DNA of 64,000 nt from Sarcophilus harrisii (taxonomy: Eukaryota; Chordata; Mammalia; Dasyuromorphia; Dasyuridae), in the NCBI RefSeq assembly GCF_902635505.1, contig NC_045426.1, forward strand, positions 670,501,087 through 670,565,086, read 5' to 3'. A program made the translations under genes and the position numbers. Shown piece by piece: positions 1 through 11,640 of this stretch. The notes under the pieces were generated by a model, which did not search any database, was not told the DNA's origin, and saw nothing but the letters and a program-made list of their open reading frames with translations. Every line of letters begins with the position of its first letter. The stretch's first letter is position 1.

Positions 1-279
1 ACTGTCCCCCTTTTCCTTGGCAGGGGAGGCCCCGGACACTGTACGTGGAACAGTCACTGACCCCATAGGCTAGTTTGTATTCACTGTCTAGATATTTATC
101 TATGTACACATTACTTCCTTCCCTGCCAAAAGTGGGCTCCTGAAGGGCTGGGATTGTTTGAATTTTGTCTAAAGATCTCTAGCACTTAGCACAGAACCTG
201 GTGCATAGTAGGGCTCAATTTATAAAATTGCAATGTATTTTATTTGCTGGTACAACTACCCTTCTCTTATCCCCTTTGC

Positions 280-320
<41 letters not shown>

Positions 321-640
321 CATGCATTCATGTAGTTGCCATGGATAGATGATGAATTTTAGGGAGGGGACCTAGAATAAATCCAGAAGGAAGCAAGCAT
401 GAAACAAAAATAAGAAAGATGAATAAATTACACCAGAGACAGCGACTGAAACAGAGACAGAAAGGAAGATGGCTAGAGACAGGGACAGTCGGCCAATAAG
501 CCATTTTTTTTTTTAGTAAGTACCTACTATGTGTCAGACACTATGCCAGGCTAAGTAATAGAAATACAGAAAAAGGAAAAAGCCACGCTTTCCCCCCAAG
601 AAACTCATAGTCTAATGAAGGAAACAGCAGCTATTCTCAA
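1..640. repeat. Ancient LINE-like 3' end, (CA)n and ancient repeat; no gene
   Basis: Positions 85-230 resemble an L2-type 3' end (lowercase landmark agcacttagcacagaacctgg then gcatagtaggg). A (CA)n microsatellite lies at 279-319. From 510 to 640 there is a copy of the dispersed element with the landmark gtacctactatgtgtcagaca, which continues past the inserted SINE at 868-1070. No gene is visible. Confidence 0.5.
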
Positions 641-644
641 ACAA

Positions 645-862
645 AAGGGCAAGTAAATGGATAGAGAGTGCCCAGCCTGGGGTCAGGAAGTTCTGAGTTC
701 AAATGTGACCCTAGCTGTGTGACCCTGAGCAAGTCACTTAACCCTGCTTAACTCAGTTTCCTCGTCTGTAAAAAGAGCTGGAGAAGGAAATGGCAAACGG
801 CTCTGTTATTTTTGACGAATGGGGTCAGGAAGAGTGGGACAGGACTGAGATGATTAGCCATT
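645..862 (+). mobile_element. Mar1/WSINE-type SINE
   Basis: A tRNA-derived marsupial SINE with landmarks gagttcaaatgtgaccctag, gcaagtcacttaacc and the 3' block ggagaaggaaatggcaaac. It sits inside an older repeat whose parts flank it. Confidence 0.75.
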
Positions 863-2035
863 ATAAATAATGTGCAAATAAATATAGGATAAATTGGAGA
901 GAATCACCAGGAGGAAGGCCCTAGTACTTAGTGGGACTTGAGAAAGTTTTGTACAGAAAATGGGATAAGGAAGCCAAGGAGGCCAGGAGGCAGAGATGAG
1001 GAGTCCTGGCGTGAGAGAGAGCCAGTGAAAATGTCTGGACTAGAATAGAGACTAGGACAGAGGTACTTTATTCCCAGAAAGAAAAAAAAAAGATCAGGAG
1101 AGGAGATCTTGGGAGGAAGCTTGGGCTGGGCTGGTGTTTGAGGGTGGCTGGAAGGGTGTGTGAGCACCAGGAGTGGTCTCTAAGAGCCAAAGGGGATGGC
1201 CTTGTCTGCTAGCTACAAACACTCCCCTCCCGAGCTCTAAAAGGCATAAGCTCTGGGGAATGAACTAATCCTCCCTCAAGAACTTTTTCTGTTCACTCCA
1301 AAAGCCTGTCATTCCTTCGGAGATATGCAAAGCATGAGACTAGGGGCTGGGGAAGGACTCTGGGGGGGAAAAACTTGTGCTTATTTGGAGATGGGGAAGA
1401 GAGATAATTTGAGGGGGAGGGAGGGAGAACCTGGAAAAAACTGTGAAAAAGCCAGTAAGAAGGCGGATGTTGCTCATAGAACTGCTGTAAGTCAGAAGGA
1501 ACTCTTCTTTCCCCTTTTCCCCCCATGTTTGATATAAGCCTGATAGTTGAGCCTCTCTCGTCCCCAGATGAGAAACTGAGGACCTGAGGAAAAAAGGCTG
1601 CTCATCTCCTCTAGTAGCCCCCTATAGCTGGGGAGAGTGTCCCCCTAGAATAGAGGATGAGGTGTTCTTTGGGAGGGGAAGTCCATTACCTGAGGAGGTC
1701 AGCTGGCTCAGGGTTGCTACCCAAGACAGGAGCATGGAGATCCCAGGGGCCCTCATTCTGCTTCCCAGGATCCTTGTGGATGCCTTGGGCTGGGGATGAC
1801 TCCAGTTAAGTAGTGTGTAGGGACAGGAAGCAGGGGTTGGGGGACAGTTATTGGGGGGAGGGGGAAAGAATCTGTCCATGCCATCCATCTGGGCTGGACA
1901 CTTTCCTGATCTCTCTTCTCCATTTCTTCCCTTTCTGGTTTGGCTTGTGAAATGTGGGTTATGTCATCACCTTCCAACGGCCCCCAAAGGCTGCCAAAGG
2001 GGGTCTCAGCACCCAGAGCCCCTCAGAACTTGCTT
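863..2035. other. Intergenic, ancient repeat remnant then unique GC-moderate DNA
   Basis: Positions 868-1070 continue the ancient repeat seen upstream (ataggataaattggagagaa). From 1070 to 2035 I see unique sequence with purine-rich patches. Short ORFs of up to 88 codons overlap in opposite frames and resemble nothing known. No gene is supported. Confidence 0.4.
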
Positions 2036-2049
2036 CTCAGAGTTCTTTT

Positions 2050-3149
2050 TTTTTTTTTTTAATTGTACAATTAGCTTGTGAAGGAAATCAAAAATGCAGG
2101 TAGGCATAAATATAGGGATTGGGAATTCAATGTAATGGTTTTTAGTCATCTCCCAGAGTTCTTTCTCTGGGCATAGCTGGTTCAGTTCATAACTGCTCCA
2201 TTAGAAATGATTTGGTTGATCTCGTTGCTGAGGATGGCCTGATCCATCAGAACTGGTCATCATATAGTATTGTTGTTGAAGTATATAATGATCTCTTGGC
2301 CCTGCTCATTTCACTCAGCATCAGTTCATGTAAGTCTCTCCAGGCCTTTCTGAAATCATCCTGTTGGTCATTTCTTACAGAACAATAATATTCCATAATA
2401 TTCATAGACCACAATTTATTCAGCCATTCTCCAATTGATGGGCATCCACTCAGTTTCCAGCTTCTAGCCACTACAAACAGGGCTGCCACAAACATTCTTG
2501 CACATACAGGTCCCTTTCCCTTCTTTATAATCTCTTTGGGATATAATCCCAGTAGTAACACTGCTGGATCAAAGGGTATGCACAGTTTGATAACTTTTTG
2601 AGCATAATTCCAGATTGCTCTCCAGAATGATTGGATTCATTCACAACTCCACCAACAATGCATCAATGTCCCAGTTTTCCCACATCCCCTCCAACATTCC
2701 ATATTATCTTTCCCTGTCATTCTAGCCAATCTGACAGGTGTGTAGTGGTATCTTAGAGTTGTCTTAATTTGCATTTCTCTGATTAATAATGACTTGGAGC
2801 ATCTTTTCATATGACTAGAAATAGTTTCAATTTCTTCATCTGAGAATTGTCTGTTCATATCCTTTGACCATTTTTCAATTGGAGAATGGCTTGATTTTTT
2901 ATAAATTAGAATTAATTCTCTATAAATTTTGGAAATGAGGCCTTTATCAGAACCTTTGACTGTAAAAATATTTTCCCAGCTTATTGCTTCCCTTCTAATC
3001 TTGTCTACATTAGTTTTGTTTATACAAAAACTTTTCAGTTTGGTATAGTCGAAATTTTTTATTTTGTGATCAGTAATGATCTCTAGTTTTGCTTTGGTCA
3101 TAAATTCCTTCCCCTTCCACAGGTCTGAGAGGTAAACTATCCTGTGTTC
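2050..3149 (-). mobile_element. 5'-truncated L1 LINE with 14-bp target-site duplication
   Basis: An L1 insertion in reverse orientation. It starts with a T tract (2050-2060), and 14-bp duplications ctcagagttctttt lie at 2036-2049 and 3150-3163. The complement encodes the C-terminal part of L1 ORF2: 2637-3101 has SKSLLIREMQIKTT, YHYTPVRLA and WRGCGKTGTL, and 2247-2561 has EWLNKLWSMNIMEYYCSVRN and the stop. The frame is broken between them. Unlike other copies here it lacks the last roughly 250 bp of the usual L1 3' UTR. Young by its clean duplication and tail. Confidence 0.95.
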
Positions 3150-3163
3150 CTCAGAGTTCTTTT

Positions 3164-3984
3164 GAGACTTAATTCAAAGGTCTAAGCACTCTCAAATCTA
3201 TCCCCAGCTCCAGCCTCAGTGTTCTGTGAGACCCACTAAAATATCCAATTTCCTGGGTGCTTCCTACTGTTCAAATCACTCCCAATGATCTTTTGGAAAC
3301 ACCCCTATTCCCCAAAGTATCTTGGTACATCCCAGTTCTCGGAACATCCCAAAACCTACCCTACACTCCAGAGTCTGCCCCAGTTTCCAGAATCCCCCCC
3401 AGACCCTCCCCAGTATCCACCTCTGTCCTGGGAACATCCATAACTTATGCCAGTTAGAATCTAGGTCCCTAAGGTCAACTTCAGTATTGCTATATCTCAA
3501 AGAATGCTTATAGTCCCCTGGGATTCACCTATACCAATGCCCCCATCTCAACCCCCAGTACATGCTTCAGTGCCCAAAGTCCGCCAGGACTCTTCTGCCC
3601 CATAATCCAACTTGGCATCGGAGCCACTTGGGAACCTATCCACCAGTGTGTCCCAAGCACTCCATGATGAACCTAAGTGCCTGAAGTTCTTTAGACATGC
3701 CTGGGGTCCAGAACTCCAGAAGTTGACCTAGAGTTTCAGTGCCAGGAAATTAACCTAATGCCTAGGGCCAAATCCCATACCCTCTTTGGTCATCAGTTCC
3801 CCCTCTGTAAAATTCCTGAACAAAATATTGCTCTTCACTAAGACCCTATGCTCAGTGCTTGCAACACTAAGATAGTAAATGACATTTTAATTCAATGAAA
3901 ATCTTGTTAAACTCTGTCACAGGACCTGAGTTTGTATTCCATTTTTTCCACTTAATATCTATGTAGCCTAAAGTAAGCATACTG
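3164..3984. other. Intergenic unique sequence, no gene seen
   Basis: Pyrimidine-rich unique DNA with repeated phrases such as tcccagt and ccccag but no clear element. The short ORFs lack similarity to anything I know. Confidence 0.4.
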
Positions 3985-4127
3985 AGGCAGGTAGGTGGCT
4001 CAGTGATTACCGCATTGGGTCTGAAGTCAGGAAGCCCTGAATTCAAATCCAGTCTTAGAAACTTGCTAATTGTGTTATCTTGGGCAAATCTTGATTGGTT
4101 GGTTGGTTGACATGACTGACCAACAAC
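3985..4127 (+). mobile_element. SINE (Mar1-like, shortened)
   Basis: Landmarks are ggcaggtaggtggctcagtg, gaattcaaatccag and a 3' end gactgaccaacaac. The block between the A-box/B-box part and the tail is internally deleted. Confidence 0.65.
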
Positions 4128-4140
4128 AATCCTATGGTAG

Positions 4141-4214
4141 TTGCAAGGGTTAATGTTGGAAAATTATCCTTGCATATGTTTTGAAGATAAAAAAAAACTT
4201 CAATTAAAAAAAAA
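4141..4214 (+). mobile_element. Extremely short L1 3' end (74 bp) with target-site duplication
   Basis: ttgcaagggttaatgttgga to a poly(A) tail is the last part of a marsupial L1. It is flanked by aatcctatggtag (4128-4140) and aatcctatgatag (4215-4227), one mismatch in 13, so it is a real insertion and not a remnant. Confidence 0.8.
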
Positions 4215-4227
4215 AATCCTATGATAG

Positions 4228-5130
4228 GGTCCCTTTTCTGAGTCCCAGGTTTTCCATCTTTAAAATGAGGGAGTTGGGCTGTCCTCTAGGTCTTCTTCAT
4301 CTATGGTTCTTGCTTTTGGGAACCAGCACTTCCAACTGTTTTACCTACCAGAGGCTTTCAGGCAGGGTATTTTCAGGTAGGAGAGGAGGGAATTTCGGGA
4401 TGGGGGGTGGAGATTGCCCCAAATCCAAGTCCTAAAGATGGAAATCCTTGGGAAACATGGATATAGTCCCTGCTTCCTCCCAACATCCTTATGATAAAAT
4501 AGACTATTCATTCTGGCATTCAGTGCCTTTCACAAGCTCTGTCTGGCCAAAGCATGATAGAACTCTGATCTAGGAGTCAGGAGACCTAAATTCTAGTCCC
4601 AGATTTGTCCTGGTCTGTTTCTGGTCATCTGTATCATGAACAAATTGGTTACTGTTTCTGGTCCTCCGTTTTTTCTACACCAAATTATACAGTTTTTTTT
4701 CCCAGTTGTGATCCCTTTTTGTGCAAGAAAATTTTATATGACACTGAGTATATAGGTATATAAATTAAACATTGATAATAAATCATAATTTTACAACTCT
4801 TACATTTAGATATGTGACCCTGAATGGGATCACGAATCACAGTTTAAGAAGCTTTGGACTAGATGAGATGGTTTTTTTTTCCAAAAAGGGTAAAGGGTAG
4901 GGAGAAGAGAGGGCAAGCTTCGGCTGGCCTAAAAAGTTTCTAAGAAGCTGATTTGTGTAATCCCCCTCCTTCCCTTCCCCTTCAGGAGGCCTCTAGGATT
5001 TCCTGAACTGGTTCGTTAGAGGAAGCAGCTGGCTGTTCTGTCGTTAGGGGGAATGGGGAAATCATGGAATCTCAGGATTTAGAGCTAGATGGACTGTTAG
5101 GGATCATAGAAGCAAGGGGCTTACCCAACT
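4228..5130. other. Intergenic, no gene seen
   Basis: AT- and T-rich unique sequence with MIR-like scraps near 4560-4680. No coding or RNA gene was recognised. Confidence 0.35.
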
Positions 5131-5134
5131 GAGT

Positions 5135-5345
5135 CTGCAGCATGGTGGATGGAATGATGGGCTTAGAATTGCGAAGCTCTGGATTCAAATTCTACCTCTG
5201 ACACTAATTTATTCAACTCTGGGCTTTTTTCTGAGATTGTTTTTTTTCATTTGCTAAGTGAAGAAAATAATAGCTATAGTGCTTATCCCATAAGGGTGTG
5301 AGGCTTAAAGGAGATGAGATGTATAAAGTGCTCTGTGAACTTCAA
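5135..5345 (+). mobile_element. MIR-like ancient SINE
   Basis: Old tRNA-SINE with landmarks gctctggattcaaattctac and, at its 3' end, gatgagatgtataaagtgct. Diverged. Confidence 0.5.
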
Positions 5346-5839
5346 GGAAACGTAGAACCAACACTTATTTATTGTTAATGGGTCGTAGACTTCAATTCTG
5401 GGGAAATCCTACTTAAGAGATCTTGAGATCAGAGATTCAGGGATGACAGAAATATAGATGGAGAGAGGAAAGAAATTGTAGATATCATTGGATCATATAT
5501 TGAAAGACAAAAAAAAAAAATCAGCATTCAATGACAGAATAATGAGTTTGGGAATGAAAATGACATTCATCCCTCTCATTTGTCCTTATTCTCCTCCTCT
5601 TCCTCCTTCAAGGAACTTCAAATCTTTCCTTCCTTCTCAAGTGATCCCCAGGAGGAATAGTTGGAAGATTAGAGAACTGAAGAAGAAAAATGGTATTTCT
5701 GAGACTTTGAAGAAATTTGGGGGAGGTCCTTCCCATTTCTAGCCCTCCACTTCAGTTTAACACTTTAGAAAGAAGGCTGGTTTGGGAGTTGGATTATCTG
5801 AGTTCAAATTTCAATCATTTTCCAATCATCGCATCTGAT

Positions 5840-6035
5840 TCTGTTTTGCCATTTGGGGTTATCCTGGAAAAGATATTGGAGTGGTTTGCCATTTCTTCTT
5901 CAGCTCATTTTACCAATGGAGAAACTGAGGCAATCAGGATGAAATTACTTTCCCAGGGACATACAGGTAGTTAAACTAGATTTGAACTCAAGAAGAGGCT
6001 TCCTGACTCTATGTACTATGGTACCATACTTTCCT
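5840..6035 (-). mobile_element. Mar1/WSINE-type SINE
   Basis: Reverse-strand copy: ttttgccatttggggttatc, gagtggtttgccatttcttc, aactgaggcaatcaggatga, then the B-box region as gatttgaactcaagaagagg. Confidence 0.7.
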
Positions 6036-6660
6036 AGATAGGATATTCCTAAAAATCATTCTAGTCTCATTAAGCCTAGGACAAATGTGAGCAATGGATC
6101 TAATCTATGTCAAAACTCACCTCTCCAGGGTCTCCATTCAGAGCCCAAGGTAGAGAATTCAGAATTCTAGGTTAGTCTCCAGCTGCCACTGACTTGCTAG
6201 GTCATGTTGGGCAAGTTTCCTCCTATAATATGAGAAGGGTGGGCTATTGGAACAGCTCTAGACCAGTGTTCCTATGTTCATCCTTTCACCTCTCTGTTTC
6301 TCAGTTTCCCCATTTGTGAAAAGGCTCGGCATGGTGGAAATGTAGCTAGATTCTATAATTTCTAAACTTTCCTCTAGTTCTGATGCTTTGAGGTTAAGGG
6401 TACTTTTGGAAACAATACTCTACCCCAAAGAAGGCAGTCTATCCCCCACCTCCTTGCATTGTAGGGGAGACAAAGGAAGAAACAAGCCTCCTTCCTGTTT
6501 CCAGAGGAAGACAGATGGTTAAGGCTATTTGGAGTCTGGAGGAGGGAGAGCTCCCTGGAGACTGGGGCAGTCAGGAAAGATTTCCAGGAGGTTAAGACTT
6601 GGGCAGGAACTTGAAAGATGGAAGAAGACAAAGGAAAGATCTGGAGCTGGAAGAGGAGAC
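6036..6660. other. Intergenic with old MIR-like scraps; no gene
   Basis: Fragments such as ctctgtttctcagtttcccc near 6290 are MIR-like. The 112-codon reverse ORF at 6374-6712 has no recognisable domains. Confidence 0.35.
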
Positions 6661-6663
6661 TAG

Positions 6664-6798
6664 CCCCAGCTGGAATTTTTGTCAAAATAATAACAACAGA
6701 CAAGGCACACATTTCTATGTTTTTTTAAAGCAAACCCCACCTGCGATTTTTGTCAAAATAATAACAGACAAGACACACATTTCTATGGTTCTTTAAAG
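6664..6798 (+). repeat. Two-copy tandem duplication, about 65-70 bp
   Basis: Positions 6664-6730 and 6735-6798 are near-identical; both run from tttttgtcaaaataataaca to acacatttctatg and on to tttaaag. Confidence 0.85.
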
Positions 6799-7284
6799 TC
6801 TCTGAAATATTTAAAGTTTCACCTTTCCCTGTGGGAGGAAGTGGCGAAGGGCAAGAAAGACTTGAGCTAGGATTCAGAATAACTCAATAGATAGGGTAAT
6901 AGATTTTGAAGTCTGAAGATCTGGGTTCAGATTCTACCTGGGCTATTTTCTACTTGCGTCACCTGGCCTTCCTCAGTTTCCCCCTTTGTAAAATGAATAT
7001 TAGCCTTCACTAGCTGATCTATTTCTAAGGTTCTTCTCCATTTAATAAGCACTGATTAAACACCTGCTAATATCCTGAGTACAGTACCAAGTACTAGAGA
7101 TAAAAAGACAAAAGAGAGATCAGTTGCTATCCTCAAAAAGCTTCCATTGGGGTGGGGGTGGAGAAAACAACTGAGAGACCCCTTGAAATAGAAACAGATC
7201 TCCAAGAGTCACATATTGACTTCGAATTTTGCTCATTAACACCTTTGAGGTAGACAAGTAAATAAATACAAAGTAATTTTGGTG

Positions 7285-7497
7285 GGTGGTTAGGTGGTAC
7301 AGTGGATAGAATGCTAGACATGGAATCAAAACATGAGCTCAAATGTGACCTTAGACACTGACTAGTTGTGTGATCCTGTGCAAGTCACTTCACCCTGTTA
7401 CTTGTTTTCTCATCTGTAAATTGAGAAGGAAATGGTGCTCCAATATCTGCCAAGAATATCCCAGTGGAATTATGAAATGAGACACGACTAAACAACA
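7285..7497 (+). mobile_element. Mar1/WSINE-type SINE
   Basis: Full-length pattern: ggtggttaggtggtacagtg, tgtgtgatcctgtgcaagtc, gagaaggaaatggtgctcca, ending in cacgactaaacaacaa. Confidence 0.75.
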
Positions 7498-8285
7498 ATT
7501 TTTTTTTCTTAATAGTTTTCTAAATTTTTTTCTCAATTACACGTAAAGATAATTTTCAATATGCATTTTCGCAAGATTTTGAGTTTCAAATTTTTCCCTC
7601 TCCTTCCCTCACCTCTCCCTTCCCCAAAGATGGCAAGCAATCAGATATAGATTATATATGTGCAATTATGAAAACATATTTCCATATTAGTCATGTTGTG
7701 AAAGAAAAATCAGAACAAAGAAGGGAAATTATAAGAAAGAAAAAAAACAACAAAAGTTAAAATAGTATGCATTCAGTCTCCATAGTTCTTTCTCTGGATG
7801 CAGACGGCATTTTCCATCACAAGTCTATCGGAATTGTCTTGGATCATTGCATTGCTGAGAAGAATTAAGTCTATCATAATCAATCATCACATAATCTTGC
7901 TGTTACTGTGTACAGTGTTCCCCTGGTTCTGCTCATTTCAGCATCAATTCATGTAAGTCTTTCCAGGTTTTTCTGAAATCATCCTGCTGATCATTTCTTA
8001 TATAATAATAGTATTCTATTCCATTCCTGTACCCATAATTTATTCAGCCATTCCCCAATTGAAGGGCATCCACTCATTTTCCAGCTCCTTACCACCACAA
8101 AAAGAACTGCTACATATATTTTGCACGTGTGGGTCCTTTTCCCTCTTTAAGATCTCTTTGGGATCAGACACAATAGAAACACTGCTGGATCAAAGGGCAT
8201 GCACAGTTTTATAGCCCTTTGGCTATGATTTGCTCTCCAGAATGGTTGGATCATTTCACAACTGGACCAACAATGGACCAATAAT
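7498..8285 (-). mobile_element. L1 LINE 3' fragment
   Basis: Reverse-oriented L1 3' UTR and ORF2 end: caattacacgtaaagataat, gatggcaagcaatcagatat, ggatgcagacggcattttcc, ccattccccaattgaagggc and ctccagaatggttggatcat. Belongs to a different, older subfamily than the copy at 2050. Confidence 0.85.
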
Positions 8286-9690
8286 GATCAGCATTTATTG
8301 TTACCCATCAAATTACTAGCAATAATTTTATATTAATAACTTGATATTAAATACTTTTATTAAAATTTTATAGATTAGAGAATTTTTCTACTGGACTTCC
8401 TCTGCCACAAAGTATCCCTCAGACCCTATTCTCAGGGGATACAACTCACAGATCATTGTGCTTACATCTTAGATGAGAGAAACTAAGGGATGGGGGTATA
8501 ACGGCTTAAGCTCTGCTTTTGATTCATTCTGTGATCCTGAAAATGTTCCTTCTCTGAGCCTTAGTTATTATTTTCCTTTGAAAATGGTTATGATTTCAAA
8601 ATTCCCAAGTCCATTCTTCTTTGAATCCTCATAATAATCGTGGAAGGTTCTCTTCATTTTTTGGATGGGAAAACTGAAAATGAAAGAGGGAAAGGGTACA
8701 AGGAAACACATTGGTGACATTAGGAAAGAGGCCCCAGGCATTTCCTATCAGATAAGTTCTTCCTGTGGTCTCCTTCTCCCATCCTCACGCTCCTCGACAA
8801 CTGGGATAGAGTGCCCAGGTTGTTGGGAAGTTGAAGGTGAAGGACTGTGGAAAATATTAACCCCCCTCCCTTTTTAAAAATGATGTATACAGGGCTGATT
8901 TTGGCCAAAATATCTGGATTCATGCCCTGCTTCTGAAACATCTTAGCTGTGTGATCCATTTTTTAATCTCTAAGTGCCCAAGGCAACTTAATAAGATTCT
9001 GAATTACAGTGGAATTCTTGATCTGCATCAGTGGAGAACAATTCCATGCAGGGAGTTATCTAAATCATGAAATCACTAGACATGAAGTCTAAATTCCCTA
9101 GATTCTCCGCTCCTCCCCTTCCACTTTCTTCCCATTCCCAATAGCCAGATGTTAAAGAAGTAGGAGGAAAGGGAAGGGCATCAGAAATCCATAGGAGGTG
9201 ATTCCCCCCCCCCACACCCCTTTTTTGTAATCCTAACATGGAGCATGGTCATTGGCACATAGTAGGTGCTTCATGAATGTTTGTTGGCTGAGTGAGTGAT
9301 AACTGCCCTGGATACAAAAATCTATCTATAAATCAATAAAGTGAAATTAAATAGATTTCCACTTAAATTTGTATTCTTGAATTAAAGAAAATCAGCTGCC
9401 CCAATATAAGATGGGATCAATGAGGCTGGGGGCACAGCAACCCAAGGTGAAGTTACTAATCCATGGATGGATGTGTGATCCCTTCAATGTAGCTGCTTCC
9501 TCTGTGTCCCAGATTAAAAAGCCATCAGGATCTTTCCATCGTGTGTAAAGATCATGCATAATTCCTATACAAATCAGCTTTTCAAAGCACCACACTCTCT
9601 AACACCATGTTCTGTATTTTTAAGCACAACTCTGTCAGAAACAACTTTTATCTGTCTAACATTCTTCCAAATGCAAGTATTTTTAGATTC
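8286..9690. other. Intergenic, no gene seen
   Basis: Mostly unique AT-rich sequence with a repeat scrap at 9240-9300 (gcacatagtaggtgcttcat, an L2/MIR-type 3' end). No supported gene. Confidence 0.35.
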
Positions 9691-9699
9691 CCCTCCCCC

Positions 9700-9832
9700 C
9701 CCCAGATAATTGGGGTTAAGTGACTTGCCCAGGGTCACACAGCCAGGAAGTGTTAAGTGTCTGAGACCAAATTTGAACCCGGGTCCTCCTGACTTCAGGA
9801 CTGATGCTCTATCCACTGCACCAGCTAGCCCA
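9700..9832 (-). mobile_element. WALLSI-type SINE
   Basis: Reverse copy with the landmarks ggttaagtgacttgcccagg, ggaagtgttaagtgtctgag and ctctatccactgcaccagct. Its A-rich tail is now a C-rich run at 9695-9703 (read on the plus strand). Low divergence. Confidence 0.85.
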
Positions 9833-9949
9833 AAGTATTTTTAGTTTTAAGAGAGAAATGTTAAAACTGTCATATATCCACTGTGCCATGTGAATATCTC
9901 TCTACCCCAAAGACCCTGTATGGTAACATTCATTTCCATTGTCTTCCCC

Positions 9950-10075
9950 ATTAATTTTTAAACTCCTGGAGGGGAGGGACTGTTTTTACTTCTTTGGTAA
10001 GCCTTATGCTTAGCACAGTGCCTGACCCATAGTAGGTGCTTACTTCATAAACGCTGGTTGATAACATTTTCAGGT
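9950..10075 (+). mobile_element. L2-like LINE 3' end
   Basis: The pattern aactcctggaggggagggac then gcttagcacagtgcctgacc and tagtaggtgctta resembles the L2 3' end. Ancient. Confidence 0.5.
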
Positions 10076-10109
10076 ATCTTGAATTTGGAGAGGAAGAGGA
10101 AAGGAAGGG

Positions 10110-10345
10110 GACAAGCACTTCTTAAGCTCCTATTATATGCTGGTGGATCTTTATAAACATTATTTCCTTTGATCTTCAAAACAAACTGGGAAATGGGTGC
10201 TATTATTATCCCTATTTGACAGATGAGAAAACTGAGGTAAACAGAGGTGAAGTGATTCACCCTGTTACTAAGCGTGGAGGTTGGATTTGAATTCAGGTCT
10301 TCCTGATTCCAGGCCCAATGCTCTGTGCCCCTTAGCTGCCCCTAG
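10110..10345 (-). mobile_element. Ancient marsupial MIR/THER-like SINE
   Basis: A reverse SINE with cctatttgacagatgagaaa, ggtcttcctgattccaggcc and a 5' end ccccttagctgcccct. A similar head lies near 24230. Confidence 0.5.
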
Positions 10346-10367
10346 GAAGCTAGAAGAAGTCACAATA

Positions 10368-10545
10368 TTTTTTAAAATTATATATATATATTTCCCCCCT
10401 AATTACATGTAAAGATTTTTTAACATTCATTTTTTGGTAAAATATTAAGAAAAAATGTTTTCCCTCTCTCCTTCCTAAGACAGTAAGAAATTTTATGTAG
10501 GTTATATATGTGTAATCATGCAAAACATTTCCAAATTACTCATGT

Positions 10546-10553
<8 letters not shown>
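10368..10553 (-). mobile_element. L1 LINE 3' fragment followed by (AT)n
   Basis: ctaattacatgtaaagattt through ggttatatatgtgtaatcat is an L1 3' UTR in reverse. It runs into an (AT)n microsatellite at 10550-10597. Confidence 0.75.
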
Positions 10554-10600
<47 letters not shown>

Positions 10601-10616
10601 TGTGTTACTATTAGAG

Positions 10617-10975
10617 CAGATAGATGGCACAGTGGATAGAGCTTTAGACCTGGAATCAGAGACTCATCTTCTTGAATTCAGATGCAGCTTCAGATACTTT
10701 ATTTTTTTATCTTTTGTTCTCCTTTTGGCTCCTTTGTTTTTATAAATTTGGGAAGTTAGGTGGACCTGGAGTCAGGGAGATTCATCTTCCTGAATTCAAT
10801 CCAGACACTGTAGCTATGTCACCCTGGACAAATCACTTAATCCTATTTTCTCAGTTGTCTCATCTATAAAAATGAGAAAAGGAAATGGCAAACCACTCCA
10901 GTACAGCAGCCAAGAAAACTCCAAATGGGGTCATATAGAGGCAGACAAGATTGAACAACAGCACGTGAACATTCT
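10617..10975 (+). mobile_element. Mar1-type SINE interrupted by a partial second head
   Basis: A first SINE head at 10617-10700 (gatggcacagtggatagagc) is followed by T-rich filler and a second start (ggtggacctggagtcaggga) that continues to the full 3' end (ggcaaaccactccagtacag, gattgaacaacagc). Confidence 0.6.
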
Positions 10976-11399
10976 GAGAATAGTAAATAATAAGTCATTT
11001 CATCTGGAACTAGAACAACTCCATCCTTTCTTTGACCCCTCCCCTCAAAGATAAAAAGGGGCTCCTTCCTATGATCAATATCATAATCCTATTGGAATGA
11101 AAGAAAGAGCATATCCCTCCAAACTGAAAAGAGGGCACTTCCCCAGAGTTGCTCACAGCCTATTGCTTCAGGGATGGGAAGCTGATAATCAAGACTATAC
11201 AAGAATACTTTTGTCTTAAATTAGGTTTCCACCCTTAATCCACTTTCCTTAAGAAAGGACTTTTGTTCTTGACCTCATCCACCTTTCTAAGTCTGGAAAG
11301 GTTTTGGAGACAAGAGAAATATTTATTTCTTAATACATCCAGAGGCTAGAGAAACTGAAAGAAGGTTTTCCCCCAGGGCTCCACACATCCTTTATAATT

Positions 11400-11640
11400 T
11401 TTGCTGTTCAGTCTTTTTTTTTTTTTTTTTTCCCCAGTTCCATTCTTGGGTTTTCATAGCAGAGATACTGGAATGGTTTGTCATTCCTTCTCCAACCCAT
11501 TTTATAGATGAGGCAACTGAGAAAATAGGGTTAAGTGACTTGTCCAGATAAGTAGACAGTGCCTGAGGCTGGATTTGAACTCTGGAAAATGAGTCTTCCT
11601 GTCTAGGTCTAGTACTCTGTGCTCTGTGTCACTTAGTTTC
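11400..11640 (-). mobile_element. Mar1/WSINE-type SINE
   Basis: Reverse copy: gagatactggaatggtttgt, gaggcaactgagaaaatagg, gaggctggatttgaactctg, plus a T18 tract near 11414. Confidence 0.7.

Noticed and set aside
2247-3101. Reverse ORFs that could be read as a protein-coding gene
   Set aside because: They are the end of L1 ORF2 in a 5'-truncated insertion with target-site duplications.
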